From NCBI GenBank assembly GCA_947488625.1, contig CANKZR010000001.1, forward strand, positions 248,001 to 312,000: a DNA stretch of 64,000 bases, in the 5' to 3' direction. The notes under the pieces are model-generated. The model did no database searches and was not told where the DNA came from. It saw only the letters and a program-made list of their open reading frames with translations. The translations under genes were made by a program, and so were the position numbers. Position 1 is the first letter of the stretch, and each line of letters starts with the position of its first letter. This DNA comes from an uncultured Sphingomonadaceae bacterium (lineage in GTDB: Bacteria > Pseudomonadota > Alphaproteobacteria > Sphingomonadales > Sphingomonadaceae). Positions 55,490-63,931 of the stretch are shown piece after piece.

Positions 55490-56850
55490 CAGCCAATTGC
55501 CTCCGCACGCTTGGTTTGCAGGTAAATGTCTATCAGGCGATAGCCGATCGCATCGTGGCGCGCCTCGATCACGTTTACGCCCAGACGGCGCAGGCGGGGC
55601 AGGACCAGTTCGCGTTGGCGAGCAAGGCTGTCTGCGCCCACTGCCACGGCGATGTCACCCATCGTATCGGGTTCCAGGCCGGTCAGTTCTTCCAGCTCGG
55701 CATCGACCATGGTGACGAAGATCACCAGGTGATGGCGCGTGAGGCGCTCCATGCTTTCCACCATCATCTGGGCCGAGGTGGGATCGGAAAAATCGGAAAA
55801 CAGAACGATAAGGCTGCGACGTTTCAGCCGGGCGGTCAGGGTGGCGAGGGCAAGAGTGAAATTGGGTTCGCGCGGCGTATAATCCAGCTGCGCTGCTGCG
55901 CTTTGCAATCGGTGAAATGCGCGCGTGTCCGTAACGAAGGGCGTCATCACCTGCGGCTGGTCGGCAAAGCCGAAAAGGCTGACCCTGTCGCCGCCTTTCA
56001 ACGCGACATAGGCCGCCATCAGCGCTGCAGAAACTGCGCGATCAATGCGCGGCAGGCCGTCCACAGGCTCACACATGGACTGGCCGCAGTCAAAGGCGAA
56101 CACGATCTGGTTATCGCGTTCCGCCTCGTTCTCGCGGGCATAGAGCGCCGTGTGCCGAGCGCTGGCCTTCCAGTCGATGCGGCGGCGATCCATGCCCGGT
56201 TCGTACTCGCTCAGCGCCTCGAACTGGGTGCCTTCACCACGGATGCGCCGCGCGACGATCCCGAACTGGCTGTCGCGCAAAAAGTTTTGCAACACCGGCG
56301 AACGCACGGGCGAAAGATCTGGCCAGACGTGGATCTCGGCGTCCAGCGGCACATGCTTCTGCCGCACTGACAAGCCGAGTGGTCCTTGCCAGCGAAGCCA
56401 GAGATCATGCAATTTGCCCGGTCCGCGGCGAACAGGAACAAGGGCGCCTTCGCCTGAGAATTGGCCTGCCTCGCCAGTGGCCTCTAGCAGGAAGGTCGAA
56501 GCGCCTCCTTTGCCCAGCCGCGCGTCGAAGCCTATCGCGGCCTCGGGCGGGGCAGCGTCACTATCGCGCTCTATCCCCACCTCTACCCGAATCGCCAATG
56601 CCTGACCCACTTCGGCGTTGGGCGGCACGTGATAGTCGAGCGATAGGAGCCTGCCTGCCAGCCAGCCATCGATTATCGCCATCAGCAGCAAGGCCAGCGC
56701 CGCGCAAGGTGCGACGATCCAGGCAGACGGCGCCGTGGCGGCGATCACCACGGCAAACGGCGCGAGCAAGGCCAGCAGAACAAGCGCCCGCGAGGATGGC
56801 ACGATGGGGATTGCAGGCAATCCGGCAAGCAGGGCGCGCAGGCGGTTCAC
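55489..56850 (-). CDS. DUF58 (VWA-like) domain protein
   Basis: 453 residues with two N-terminal membrane helices (about 18-60), a beta-rich region (60-190), and the DUF58 core EYEPGMDRRRIDWKASARH. A von Willebrand A-like fold follows, with VFAFDCGQSM (a degenerate MIDAS DxSxS), GDRVSLFGFAD and LIVLFSDFSDP. DUF58 proteins are obligate partners of MoxR ATPases and are thought to hold metal-dependent clients or complexes. The junction with moxR is 5 bases and with the SpoIIM gene TGATG. Confidence 0.93.
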   Translation of the reverse strand: MNRLRALLAGLPAIPIVPSSRALVLLALLAPFAVVIAATAPSAWIVAPCAALALLLMAIIDGWLAGRLLSLDYHVPPNAEVGQALAIRVEVGIERDSDAAPPEAAIGFDARLGKGGASTFLLEATGEAGQFSGEGALVPVRRGPGKLHDLWLRWQGPLGLSVRQKHVPLDAEIHVWPDLSPVRSPVLQNFLRDSQFGIVARRIRGEGTQFEALSEYEPGMDRRRIDWKASARHTALYARENEAERDNQIVFAFDCGQSMCEPVDGLPRIDRAVSAALMAAYVALKGGDRVSLFGFADQPQVMTPFVTDTRAFHRLQSAAAQLDYTPREPNFTLALATLTARLKRRSLIVLFSDFSDPTSAQMMVESMERLTRHHLVIFVTMVDAELEELTGLEPDTMGDIAVAVGADSLARQRELVLPRLRRLGVNVIEARHDAIGYRLIDIYLQTKRAEAIG

Positions 56851-56855
56851 GGCTG

Positions 56856-57848
56856 TCAGCGCGGGGCCTCGGTCTGCTCGATCATGCCGGCGACAAGATC
56901 TTCCACCTGCTTGCCTTCTATCTCGGCGGCGGGGGACAGAAGCAGGCGATGGCGCAGGCAGGCCGTGGCGAGCGCCTTCACGTCATCGGGAATGACATAG
57001 GCCCGCCCTTCCAGCGCAGCGCGAGCACGGGCGGCATTGGCCAGCAATACGGCGGCGCGCGGCGATGCGCCGCTGGCAATGTCGGGGTTGTCCCGCGTGG
57101 CGCGCACCAGATCGACGGTATAGCCCACCACCTCGTCAGACAGGGTCACGCTTTTGACGGCGGCCTGCGCACCTGCGATCAACCCGGCATTGGCGACCTG
57201 CGCGATACCGAAATCGAGCGGAGATTGCGGCCCGCTGCGCTCTCCGAAGCGATGGACAATGCGTGCATCTTCCTCGGCGCTGGGGTAGGGCACCAGCAGT
57301 TTGAAGGCGAAGCGGTCCAGTTGCGCTTCGGGCAGGGGGTAGACGCCCTGGTTCTCGATCGGGTTCTGGGTGGCAACCACCATGAAGTTGTCGGAAAGGG
57401 AATGGGTGTCGCCATCCAGCGTCACGCGCCGTTCCTGCATCGCTTCCAGCAGTGCGGCCTGTGTCTTGGGAGGGGTGCGGTTGATCTCGTCGGCCAGCAG
57501 CAGTTCGCGAAAGATCGGCCCGCGCGTCAGGGTAAACTGGCTGGTCTGGAAGTTGAACAGGTTGGAGCCAAGGATATCGCCCGGCAGCAGGTCCGGAGTG
57601 AACTGGATGCGGCCGAATTCCATGCCGGTTGCGTGGGCGAAGCACTGCGCGAGAAAAGTCTTGGCCGTACCCGGCGGTCCTTCCAGCAGCACGTGCCCTT
57701 GTGCGGTCAGCGCGATCAACAGGTGATCGACAATCTCATCCATGCCGACGATCGCCTTGGCCACCTCGGTGCGGATCGTGTTGGCGAGTTCGGCGGTCTG
57801 TTCCAGCGTCATTGCCGACTGGGATGCAGTCTCTGGCGTTTCGGTCAT
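56856..57848 (-). CDS. MoxR family AAA+ ATPase
   Basis: 330-residue AAA+ chaperone-like ATPase. It shows IVGMDEIVDHLLIALTAQGH, Walker A LLEGPPGTAKTFLA, Walker B LLLADEINRTPPKTQAALLE, sensor 1 VVATQNPIENQGVYPLPEAQ and the arginine finger region LDRFAFK. The C-terminal lid ends with SPRAAVLLANAARARA. MoxR proteins work with VWA/DUF58 partners to mature or insert metals and to assemble complexes. It overlaps the DUF4350 gene by ATGA, so it is stoichiometrically coupled. Confidence 0.97.
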   Translation of the reverse strand: MTETPETASQSAMTLEQTAELANTIRTEVAKAIVGMDEIVDHLLIALTAQGHVLLEGPPGTAKTFLAQCFAHATGMEFGRIQFTPDLLPGDILGSNLFNFQTSQFTLTRGPIFRELLLADEINRTPPKTQAALLEAMQERRVTLDGDTHSLSDNFMVVATQNPIENQGVYPLPEAQLDRFAFKLLVPYPSAEEDARIVHRFGERSGPQSPLDFGIAQVANAGLIAGAQAAVKSVTLSDEVVGYTVDLVRATRDNPDIASGASPRAAVLLANAARARAALEGRAYVIPDDVKALATACLRHRLLLSPAAEIEGKQVEDLVAGMIEQTEAPR

Positions 57849-59101
57849 TGTGTCAGAGTCCTTTCGAATGTCCGCAGGGCACGTGCCGCGCGGATGATAT
57901 CTCTCGGGCGTTCGGCCTCGCGCAGATCGGCAGCCAGCCGCGAGAAGGCGGGGCCATCATGGCCGCGCCGCGCCACGGCCCGGTCTATTGCTGCTTCGCG
58001 GGCATCGGTTTCGGAAACACTGCGCAGGCCCAGCCCCTTCGCCAGGCGCCGTCCTATCATGTTTTCGTAGGGCTTCTTGAGAAGGTGCCAGCGCTTCACT
58101 CTTTCCACCAGCGCCGCGCCGTTGCGTGCCAGTTGCCGCTTGCCCTGCGCTGTGGCGGGCGCTTCCGCTACGGGCGGGCCGAAGCGACGGAATGCGCGCC
58201 ATCCGATCACCAGCGCTGCCAGCAACATACACAGCGTTGCGGCGAGGAAGGGCGGACGGAATGCCAGCGTCAACAGGTTCTGCGAACCACCAAGACCGTT
58301 CAAGGTAAGGTCGAACAGGATTGGCAGGTCATCACCGAACGTGGCTTCCTCCACCAGTTGAAGGGCCATGGCGGCGCGATTCCTGTCGGCCATCCCGAAA
58401 TTGTTCAGCAGGTCCGGTTCGAACACAACGATCACCGGCCAGGCGTCGTAATCGTCATAGCCGCTTTCCTGCACCAGTTCCGCAGCCAGCACGTCGCCCT
58501 CGTCGTCCACCAGCAGAGCGCGAAACGAATTTCCCGGATCGGAAAGGAGCGCCTGTACCTGATCCTGCTCGGGAAGGTCGCCCTCCAAGCCAAGGCCCAG
58601 CCAGCCGCCAGTGCGGCCGATGGCAAGCGTCGTGCCTTCGCCGATCGTCAGCTGTTCAAACCAGTCGGGCGAGCTTGCGCTGGACAGGATGACCCAGCCG
58701 TCCTCGCTCTCTACCTGCGCTTCGGTCGGCACCTGCATCGCCAGCCATTTGGGCAGGATCAGCATGGTGGGGCCCGTCGCGTAATCGATGCGCTGCTGGA
58801 TGATCTCGTCTATCTCTTCGGGGTCGGTCCACAGCGGCGGGGTAAGGATCAGCAGGCCATAATTCTCCAGTTCCGCGCGATTGCGAATGCGCGAGACGGG
58901 GGTGCCCGTGCTTTCCACCAAGGTGGCCAGACCGGAAAACCCGTTCAGCCCGTTCGCCGCTGCATGGTTGCCGCCGTTCCTCTCCTCCTGCCCGGTCCAG
59001 CCCCGGCCCAGCGCATAGAGAAGCAACACGAAGGCCAGCACGCCTACCAGCAGCAACGCCAGCACCGTGCCGGGACGAAAAGGATTGGCGCGGCGGCTCA
59101 T
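57845..59101 (-). CDS. DUF4350 domain membrane protein
   Basis: 418 residues: an N-terminal helix (about 12-32), a periplasmic domain (40-265) and a second helix (LTLAFRPPFLAATLCMLLAA), followed by a helical cytoplasmic tail. The domain begins NGLNGFSGLATLVESTGTPV and NYGLLILTPPLWTDPEEID, matching the GATase-like DUF4350 in MoxR clusters. The tail is rich in Arg and Ala. Both ends overlap neighbours by ATGA. Confidence 0.88.
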   Translation of the reverse strand: MSRRANPFRPGTVLALLLVGVLAFVLLLYALGRGWTGQEERNGGNHAAANGLNGFSGLATLVESTGTPVSRIRNRAELENYGLLILTPPLWTDPEEIDEIIQQRIDYATGPTMLILPKWLAMQVPTEAQVESEDGWVILSSASSPDWFEQLTIGEGTTLAIGRTGGWLGLGLEGDLPEQDQVQALLSDPGNSFRALLVDDEGDVLAAELVQESGYDDYDAWPVIVVFEPDLLNNFGMADRNRAAMALQLVEEATFGDDLPILFDLTLNGLGGSQNLLTLAFRPPFLAATLCMLLAALVIGWRAFRRFGPPVAEAPATAQGKRQLARNGAALVERVKRWHLLKKPYENMIGRRLAKGLGLRSVSETDAREAAIDRAVARRGHDGPAFSRLAADLREAERPRDIIRAARALRTFERTLTQ

Positions 59102-59760
59102 GCGCCGATGGCCTTGCGGGCGAGGGCGAAATCGGCATAGGCGGCGCGGGCGGCCTGCCAGTCTGCTTCCTCCAGCTTGCGCAGCGCAAACAGGCTTCGC
59201 TCCACCGGCGCGGCGATCAGTGCGAATGCGGCGCGGGCGGCATCGGGCAGTCGTGCTTCGGCGGCGAGTTCGCGCGCGGTGCTGGACGGTTCGACAAGGT
59301 CCGGCCGGGCTTCGGCAATCTGACCGACCGAGCGTTTGAGCAGCAAGTGTGTCGCTTCATCGTAATCGCCCACGGCAGCCAGCCGGTCGGCCTCTTCCAG
59401 CAAGGCCAGCGCCTCGTGCTCCTGCGGGGACCAGTCGTGCGGATCGTCACCCTCTTGCTTCTTGCGCCGCCAGCCGGGGCCAAATGTCTCCAACAGGAAA
59501 TAGGCGGCGGCCAGCACAGCGAGTCCGATCAACAGCAATTTCAGCACTGGCCAAGCCTCGACCAGTGCACCCGCGACGGGCGTGAATATCTCGCCCAGCC
59601 ATTCGAGGAATTCGGTCAGCCAGTCGGGGCGGGGATCGGTCTCGGGCAGCTCTACCCGGGCGAACTGGATTTCGTCATCGGCACGCAGCTTTCGCCATGC
59701 CGTTGCGAAGTCATCCGCCGTGGCTGGCGATACCGCATTGCCCTGTCCCGTAGTCACCAT
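59098..59760 (-). CDS. DUF4129 domain protein, first gene of the MoxR operon
   Basis: 220 residues with one central helix (about 70-90, LKLLLIGLAVLAAAYFLLET). The C-terminal domain has ALALLEEADRLAAVGDYDEA and RSVGQIAEARPDLVEPSSTA, a TPR-like helical pattern of DUF4129. It opens the operon DUF4129-DUF4350-MoxR-DUF58-SpoIIM-RDD. The 110 bases upstream contain a 7-bp hairpin (59804-59810 with 59823-59829). Confidence 0.88.
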   Translation of the reverse strand: MVTTGQGNAVSPATADDFATAWRKLRADDEIQFARVELPETDPRPDWLTEFLEWLGEIFTPVAGALVEAWPVLKLLLIGLAVLAAAYFLLETFGPGWRRKKQEGDDPHDWSPQEHEALALLEEADRLAAVGDYDEATHLLLKRSVGQIAEARPDLVEPSSTARELAAEARLPDAARAAFALIAAPVERSLFALRKLEEADWQAARAAYADFALARKAIGA

Positions 59761-59870
59761 CTCTTGGTTGCACGGGCAGCCAGACGACGCAACGACGCAT
59801 TGATTCCTGCGTTAATAAATCGGCAGGAACCGAGGCCGGGCGGCCGATTGTGATCGCTATGAGAGCGCGG

Positions 59871-60350
59871 TTACAGGTCCATTCCCATGCACATGCTGAA
59901 ATCGTCCAGCACGTAGTGGGCATAGGCATCGCAAGGCGCGAAGCCATGCTTGGCATATAGGCGCTGGGCTGGTTCGAAAACTTCGTGCCGTCCTGTTTCC
60001 AGGCCCAGCCATGTCAGACCTTCATCGCGGGCGGTTGCGATAAGGTGCAGCAGGATCGCTTCGCCCGCGCCTGCGCCCCGAAACGCGTCGGCGGCGCGCA
60101 TGGATTTGATCTCTCCTCGCCGGTCTCCAAGCCGCTTCAGCGCGCCTACCGCTGCCAGTTCGCCGTGCTGGCGGGCTACGAAAAAGGTGACGCCAGGCTC
60201 CTTCAGACGGGCAGCGTCCAGCGCGTGAACCTTGCAGGCGGGCGAGCAGCGATGCATTTCTTCCAGGTGCCGTTCCAGCAGGGCCAGAACATCGGGCGCT
60301 TCCAATGTATCGGGTGCGATCACGAAGGCCCGCGACTGTTCCAGTGTCAA
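59871..60350 (-). CDS. GNAT family N-acetyltransferase
   Basis: 159 residues with a GNAT fold: FFVARQHGELAAVGALKRLG, the acetyl-CoA loop ADAFRGAGAGEAILLHLIAT (R-G-x-G-x-G variant) and LYAKHGFAPCDAYAHYV. This combination resembles the YafP/ElaA-like small acetyltransferases, but the substrate is not known. It overlaps the pheA stop by ATGA, so it is translated with pheA; no functional link is apparent. Confidence 0.92.
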   Translation of the reverse strand: MTLEQSRAFVIAPDTLEAPDVLALLERHLEEMHRCSPACKVHALDAARLKEPGVTFFVARQHGELAAVGALKRLGDRRGEIKSMRAADAFRGAGAGEAILLHLIATARDEGLTWLGLETGRHEVFEPAQRLYAKHGFAPCDAYAHYVLDDFSMCMGMDL

Positions 60351-61243
60351 CCTCTCTGGCGGGCGAGGGGATAGGTGCCGAACATACGCACGCGGTTACA
60401 ATGGAAGGCCAGTTCTTCCAGCGCGCGGTCCACGGACGGATCGCCGGGCGCCCCGATGATGTCGGCGTAGAACATGGTGGCGGCAAAGCTGGCGCCCTTC
60501 TGGTAGCTTTCCAGCTTGGTCATGTTCACCCCGTTGGTGGCGAAGCCGCCCATGGCCTTGTACAGGGCTGCGGGGATATTCTTCACTTCGAATACGAAGG
60601 TGGTCATCGCCTCCTGCCCCTGCAGGCTGGCGGCGTCGAGCGATTGTTTGGCCAGCACCACGAATCGGGTCGTATTATCCTCTGCATCCTCGACCCGCTC
60701 GTCCACGATTTTCAGTCCGTAAAGATCAGCGGCGAGTTTCGGCGCTATCGCGGCGAATTGCGGATCGTCCAGTTCCGCCACATGCGCGGCAGCACCTGCC
60801 GTATCGGCATGGGCCAGCGGCACGATGCCGCGCTCGCGCAGATAATGGCGCGACTGGCTGAGTGCGTGGGGATGGCTGAAGGCGCCCTTGAACGGGCCGG
60901 TATCACTCACTGCCATCAATGCATGATGGATCGACAGGAAATGCTCGCCCACGATGGAGAGGCCGCTTTCGGGCAGCAGGAAGTGGATGTCTGCCACCCT
61001 TCCGGCCTGGGAGTTGTCGATGGGTATCATTGCGCATCCGGCGCGACCATCCTCCACCGCTTCAATCGCGGCGGCAAAGCTGAAACACGGCAGGGGCAGC
61101 GCATCGGGATCCCATTCATTCACCGCGCGGTGCGAATTTGCGCCTGGCGCCCCCTGAAACGCGATGGCGCGTGCCGGATCATCGGCTGCGGCGGCATGCA
61201 TTTTCTCGACCATGGCGAGCGCGGGGGCGGGGTACGAATCCAT
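60347..61243 (-). CDS. pheA: prephenate dehydratase
   Basis: Converts prephenate to phenylpyruvate for phenylalanine synthesis. The start at 61243 gives 298 residues. The PDT domain has AFQGAPGANSHRAVNE, CAMIPIDNSQAGRVADIHFLL and the TRF motif in DNTTRFVVLAK. An ACT domain follows for feedback by phenylalanine (FVFEVKNIPAALYKAMGGFA), but the ESRP ligand motif reads LESY, so feedback sensitivity may differ. No chorismate mutase domain is present. It is divergent from a membrane cytochrome c gene. Confidence 0.97.
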   Translation of the reverse strand: MDSYPAPALAMVEKMHAAAADDPARAIAFQGAPGANSHRAVNEWDPDALPLPCFSFAAAIEAVEDGRAGCAMIPIDNSQAGRVADIHFLLPESGLSIVGEHFLSIHHALMAVSDTGPFKGAFSHPHALSQSRHYLRERGIVPLAHADTAGAAAHVAELDDPQFAAIAPKLAADLYGLKIVDERVEDAEDNTTRFVVLAKQSLDAASLQGQEAMTTFVFEVKNIPAALYKAMGGFATNGVNMTKLESYQKGASFAATMFYADIIGAPGDPSVDRALEELAFHCNRVRMFGTYPLARQRG

Positions 61244-61364
61244 AGGGTGAAAGCCGGTAGCGAGGCCGCGCGTTGGCGACAAGCGTGCATACGCCCTTGC
61301 GAAGCGCGGCTGTGCGCACTAGAGCGCGTCCGCGTACTTCCAAACCGGCAGATATAATTCGATC

Positions 61365-62048
61365 ATGAGCAACACTAACACCATTTTCGGCTGGGTTCTT
61401 GCCAGCGGCATCGTCGCCCTGGGTCTAAGCTCGGTTAGCAGCAAGTTCTTCCACGCCGACAGCCCCAGCGTTGAAGAGGGTGAATTCGGCTATGTCATCG
61501 AGGCCGCCGAAGAAGGCGCCGTTGACGCCGGACCGCCGTTCGCCGCGCTACTGGCATCGGGTTCGGCTGCTGCAGGTGAAGCCGTATTCGCAAAGTGTAC
61601 CGCTTGCCATTCCATCGAACAGGGCGGACCTGCCGGTATCGGCCCCAATCTTTACGGTGTGCTCGGCTCGCCCATCGGCGGACACTCGCCGGGCTTCGCA
61701 TATTCCTCGGCCTTGGCCGACAAGGGCGGTGTCTGGGATTATGATGCGATGGATGCATGGCTTGCCAGCCCGCGCGGTTTTGCCAATGGCACCAAGATGA
61801 GCTTTGCCGGACTTTCCAGCGCCGAAGATCGTGCCAACGTCACGTTGTACATGCTGGAAAACGGCGGCGGTCCGCCGCTTCCCGAGGTGCCTGCAGAACC
61901 TGTCGATGTCGAAGGCGAGCTCGATGGCGCAGGGGAAGGTCCCGGCCAGACCGAAGGCGAACCTGTAAGCCCGGTGGAAGCTGCGGGCGCCATGGGTGAC
62001 GAGCAGCCGGTTCCGGAACAGGTTTCCGCCACCGATACGGGCGACTGA
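61365..62048 (+). CDS. membrane-anchored class I cytochrome c (CycM-like)
   Basis: 227 residues. An uncleaved N-terminal helix (about 6-26) anchors it to the inner membrane. The heme domain has Cys78, Cys81 and His82 in CTACHSIEQ, GIGPNLYGVLG and axial Met145 in NGTKMSFAGL. An acidic, Pro/Glu-rich tail of about 70 residues follows; this is longer than in usual relatives. It likely shuttles electrons from cytochrome bc1 to the terminal oxidase. The pairing with pheA is common in alphaproteobacteria. Confidence 0.95.
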   Translation: MSNTNTIFGWVLASGIVALGLSSVSSKFFHADSPSVEEGEFGYVIEAAEEGAVDAGPPFAALLASGSAAAGEAVFAKCTACHSIEQGGPAGIGPNLYGVLGSPIGGHSPGFAYSSALADKGGVWDYDAMDAWLASPRGFANGTKMSFAGLSSAEDRANVTLYMLENGGGPPLPEVPAEPVDVEGELDGAGEGPGQTEGEPVSPVEAAGAMGDEQPVPEQVSATDTGD

Positions 62049-62081
62049 TTACAGCATTTCGATTGCCGACGGCGGCAAGCG

Positions 62082-62750
62082 TTATTCAGACTGCCCCTTG
62101 AATCCCTGAGCCACGACATACCACTCGCTGGAGCCCTTGCGGCTGGCGGGTGGCTTGGCGTGTTTCACGGTCTTGAAGTGCTTTTTCAGCAGGTCCAGCA
62201 AGTCCTTGTCGGTCCCCCCGGCAAATCCCTTGGCGACAAATGATCCGCCCTTGTCCAGCACCTCTACCGCAAACCAAGCGGCAGCTTCCACCAGCGCCAT
62301 GGTACGCAGGTGATCGGTCTGCTTGTGGCCCACGGTATTGGCGGCCATGTCCGACATTACTAGGTCGGGCGGGCCATCCAGCGCTGCGGTAAGCGCGGCT
62401 GGCGCTTCGTCATCCATGAAATCCATCAGCAGGATCTCGACGCCTTCGATCGGCTCTGTTTCGAGGATATCGATACCAACGATAGCCGCCTTGGGCGCGC
62501 GGCGGCGAACCACCTGCGCCCAGCCGCCGGGCGCGATACCTAGGTCTACCACGCGCTTCGCGCCCTTCACCAGCCCGAACCGGTCGTCCAGCTCGATCAG
62601 CTTGAATGCAGCGCGGCTACGATAGTCCTCCTCCTTCGCGCGTTTCACGTAAGGATCGTTCAGTTGCCGCTCCAGCCAGCGCTGCGAGCTGGCCTTGCGC
62701 TTCTTGGCGCTTTTGAGCCGCCGGTGCGAATCATCTCCTGCGCGTGCCAT
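62082..62750 (-). CDS. rlmE: 23S rRNA (uridine-2'-O-)-methyltransferase RlmE
   Basis: SAM-dependent methyltransferase modifying U2552 of 23S rRNA. The 222 residues show Lys50 in EDYRSRAAFKLIE, the SAM site VVDLGIAPGGWAQV, the Asp in VMSDMAANTVGH, the Lys in SFVAKGFAGG and the Glu in SSEWYVVAQ, completing the K-D-K-E tetrad. The N-terminus is basic. Its ATG overlaps the ppx stop by one base (TGATG), so both are cotranscribed. Confidence 0.97.
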   Translation of the reverse strand: MARAGDDSHRRLKSAKKRKASSQRWLERQLNDPYVKRAKEEDYRSRAAFKLIELDDRFGLVKGAKRVVDLGIAPGGWAQVVRRRAPKAAIVGIDILETEPIEGVEILLMDFMDDEAPAALTAALDGPPDLVMSDMAANTVGHKQTDHLRTMALVEAAAWFAVEVLDKGGSFVAKGFAGGTDKDLLDLLKKHFKTVKHAKPPASRKGSSEWYVVAQGFKGQSE

Positions 62751-63931
62751 CAGATCCCCTCCGCGCCCTGCTTCAGGCGGCGCAACGCGGCCTGCGCTTC
62801 AAGCCCGTCGGCATCGGCGGCCATCAGGCTGCGCAATATGCCTTCGCGAATGCCCCGATCGGCCACGCCCAGCCGCTCGGCAGGCCAGATGTCGAGGATC
62901 GTCTCGAGAATGGCGCAACCCGCCACCACCAGATCGGCACGATCCGACCCGATGCAATCCAGCTGGCTGCGCTCCACGGGAGACAGGCTCGACAGGCGTT
63001 GGGAGATCGTGCGCATCGAATCCGAGGGCACGATCAGCCCGTCCACCGCATTACGATCATATTGCGGCAGGCCCAGGTGCACGCTGGCCAGCGTCGTCAC
63101 CGTGCCGCTGGTTCCCAGCAGGCGCTGGTCGGGTGCCTTGTGCTGGTGGATACGTTCGGCGAAATCGGCGAAACTATCTCTAACGCGCTGCTTCATGTCC
63201 TCGTACCGCGCCAGCCTGCCTGCCTTGTCTTCCGGCTCCGCACCCACGGTTTCGGATAGCGACACCACGCCCCATGGAACGCTTTGCCAGTCGATAATGC
63301 GCGGCACGGGTGCGCCCGGTTCGATCAGCACCAGTTCGGTGGACCCGCCGCCGATATCGAAGATGATAGCCGGGCCAATGCCGTCTTCCAGCAGGATGTG
63401 GCATCCCAACACGGCAAGCCGCGCCTCTTCCTGCGCACTGATGATGTCGAGCGCGATGCCGGTCTCCTCGCGCACGCGCTCGATAAAGGCTTCCCCGTTC
63501 GTTGCCCGGCGGCAGGCTTCTGTCGCAACGGATCGGGCAAGGTGGACATTACGCTTGCGTAACTTGTCCGAACAGACCTTCAGTGCGCCCAGTGCACGAT
63601 CCATGGCGTGATTGGACAGGCGTCCGTTCTGCGCCAGACCTTCACCCAGTCGCACAACGCGCGAGAACGCATCGATCACGACGAAGTTCTCGTCAGATGG
63701 GCGCGCGATCAGGAGGCGGCAATTGTTAGTGCCGAGATCGATTGCGGCATAGGCCTGCTTGAAGGATTTGTGCGGGGGGCGGCGCCAGTTGCGGTTTGCT
63801 CGCTGCGCATTGCCATTGTGTTCGCCGGAACTGCTTTGCTGGCCGTGTCTGTTCTTGTGGCGCCTCGCTTGCTCCTCTGGCGCCGTGTTTCTGGCCTTTT
63901 CGCGTCGGTCCGGCGGATTGATGTCCGCCAT
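62750..63931 (-). CDS. ppx: exopolyphosphatase / guanosine pentaphosphatase family protein
   Basis: 393 residues of the Ppx/GppA fold: AAIDLGTNNCRLLIARP (phosphate 1), RVVRLGEG, ATEACRRATNGEAF, IFDIGGGSTELVLIE and GTSGTVTTLASVH. It releases phosphate from polyphosphate or acts on pppGpp; the two cannot be separated. The usual C-terminal HD domain of long Ppx proteins is absent. An unusual N-terminal extension of about 57 residues, rich in Arg, Lys, Asn and Gln (RRHKNRHGQQSSSGEHNG), precedes the fold and may bind nucleic acid or polyphosphate. The last 69 bases of the window lie upstream and show nothing clear. Confidence 0.92.
   Translation of the reverse strand: MADINPPDRREKARNTAPEEQARRHKNRHGQQSSSGEHNGNAQRANRNWRRPPHKSFKQAYAAIDLGTNNCRLLIARPSDENFVVIDAFSRVVRLGEGLAQNGRLSNHAMDRALGALKVCSDKLRKRNVHLARSVATEACRRATNGEAFIERVREETGIALDIISAQEEARLAVLGCHILLEDGIGPAIIFDIGGGSTELVLIEPGAPVPRIIDWQSVPWGVVSLSETVGAEPEDKAGRLARYEDMKQRVRDSFADFAERIHQHKAPDQRLLGTSGTVTTLASVHLGLPQYDRNAVDGLIVPSDSMRTISQRLSSLSPVERSQLDCIGSDRADLVVAGCAILETILDIWPAERLGVADRGIREGILRSLMAADADGLEAQAALRRLKQGAEGI

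Noticed and set aside
62063-62078. Hairpin between cytochrome c and rlmE
   Set aside because: A 6-base stem with a 4-base loop is too short and lacks a T-run on either strand.
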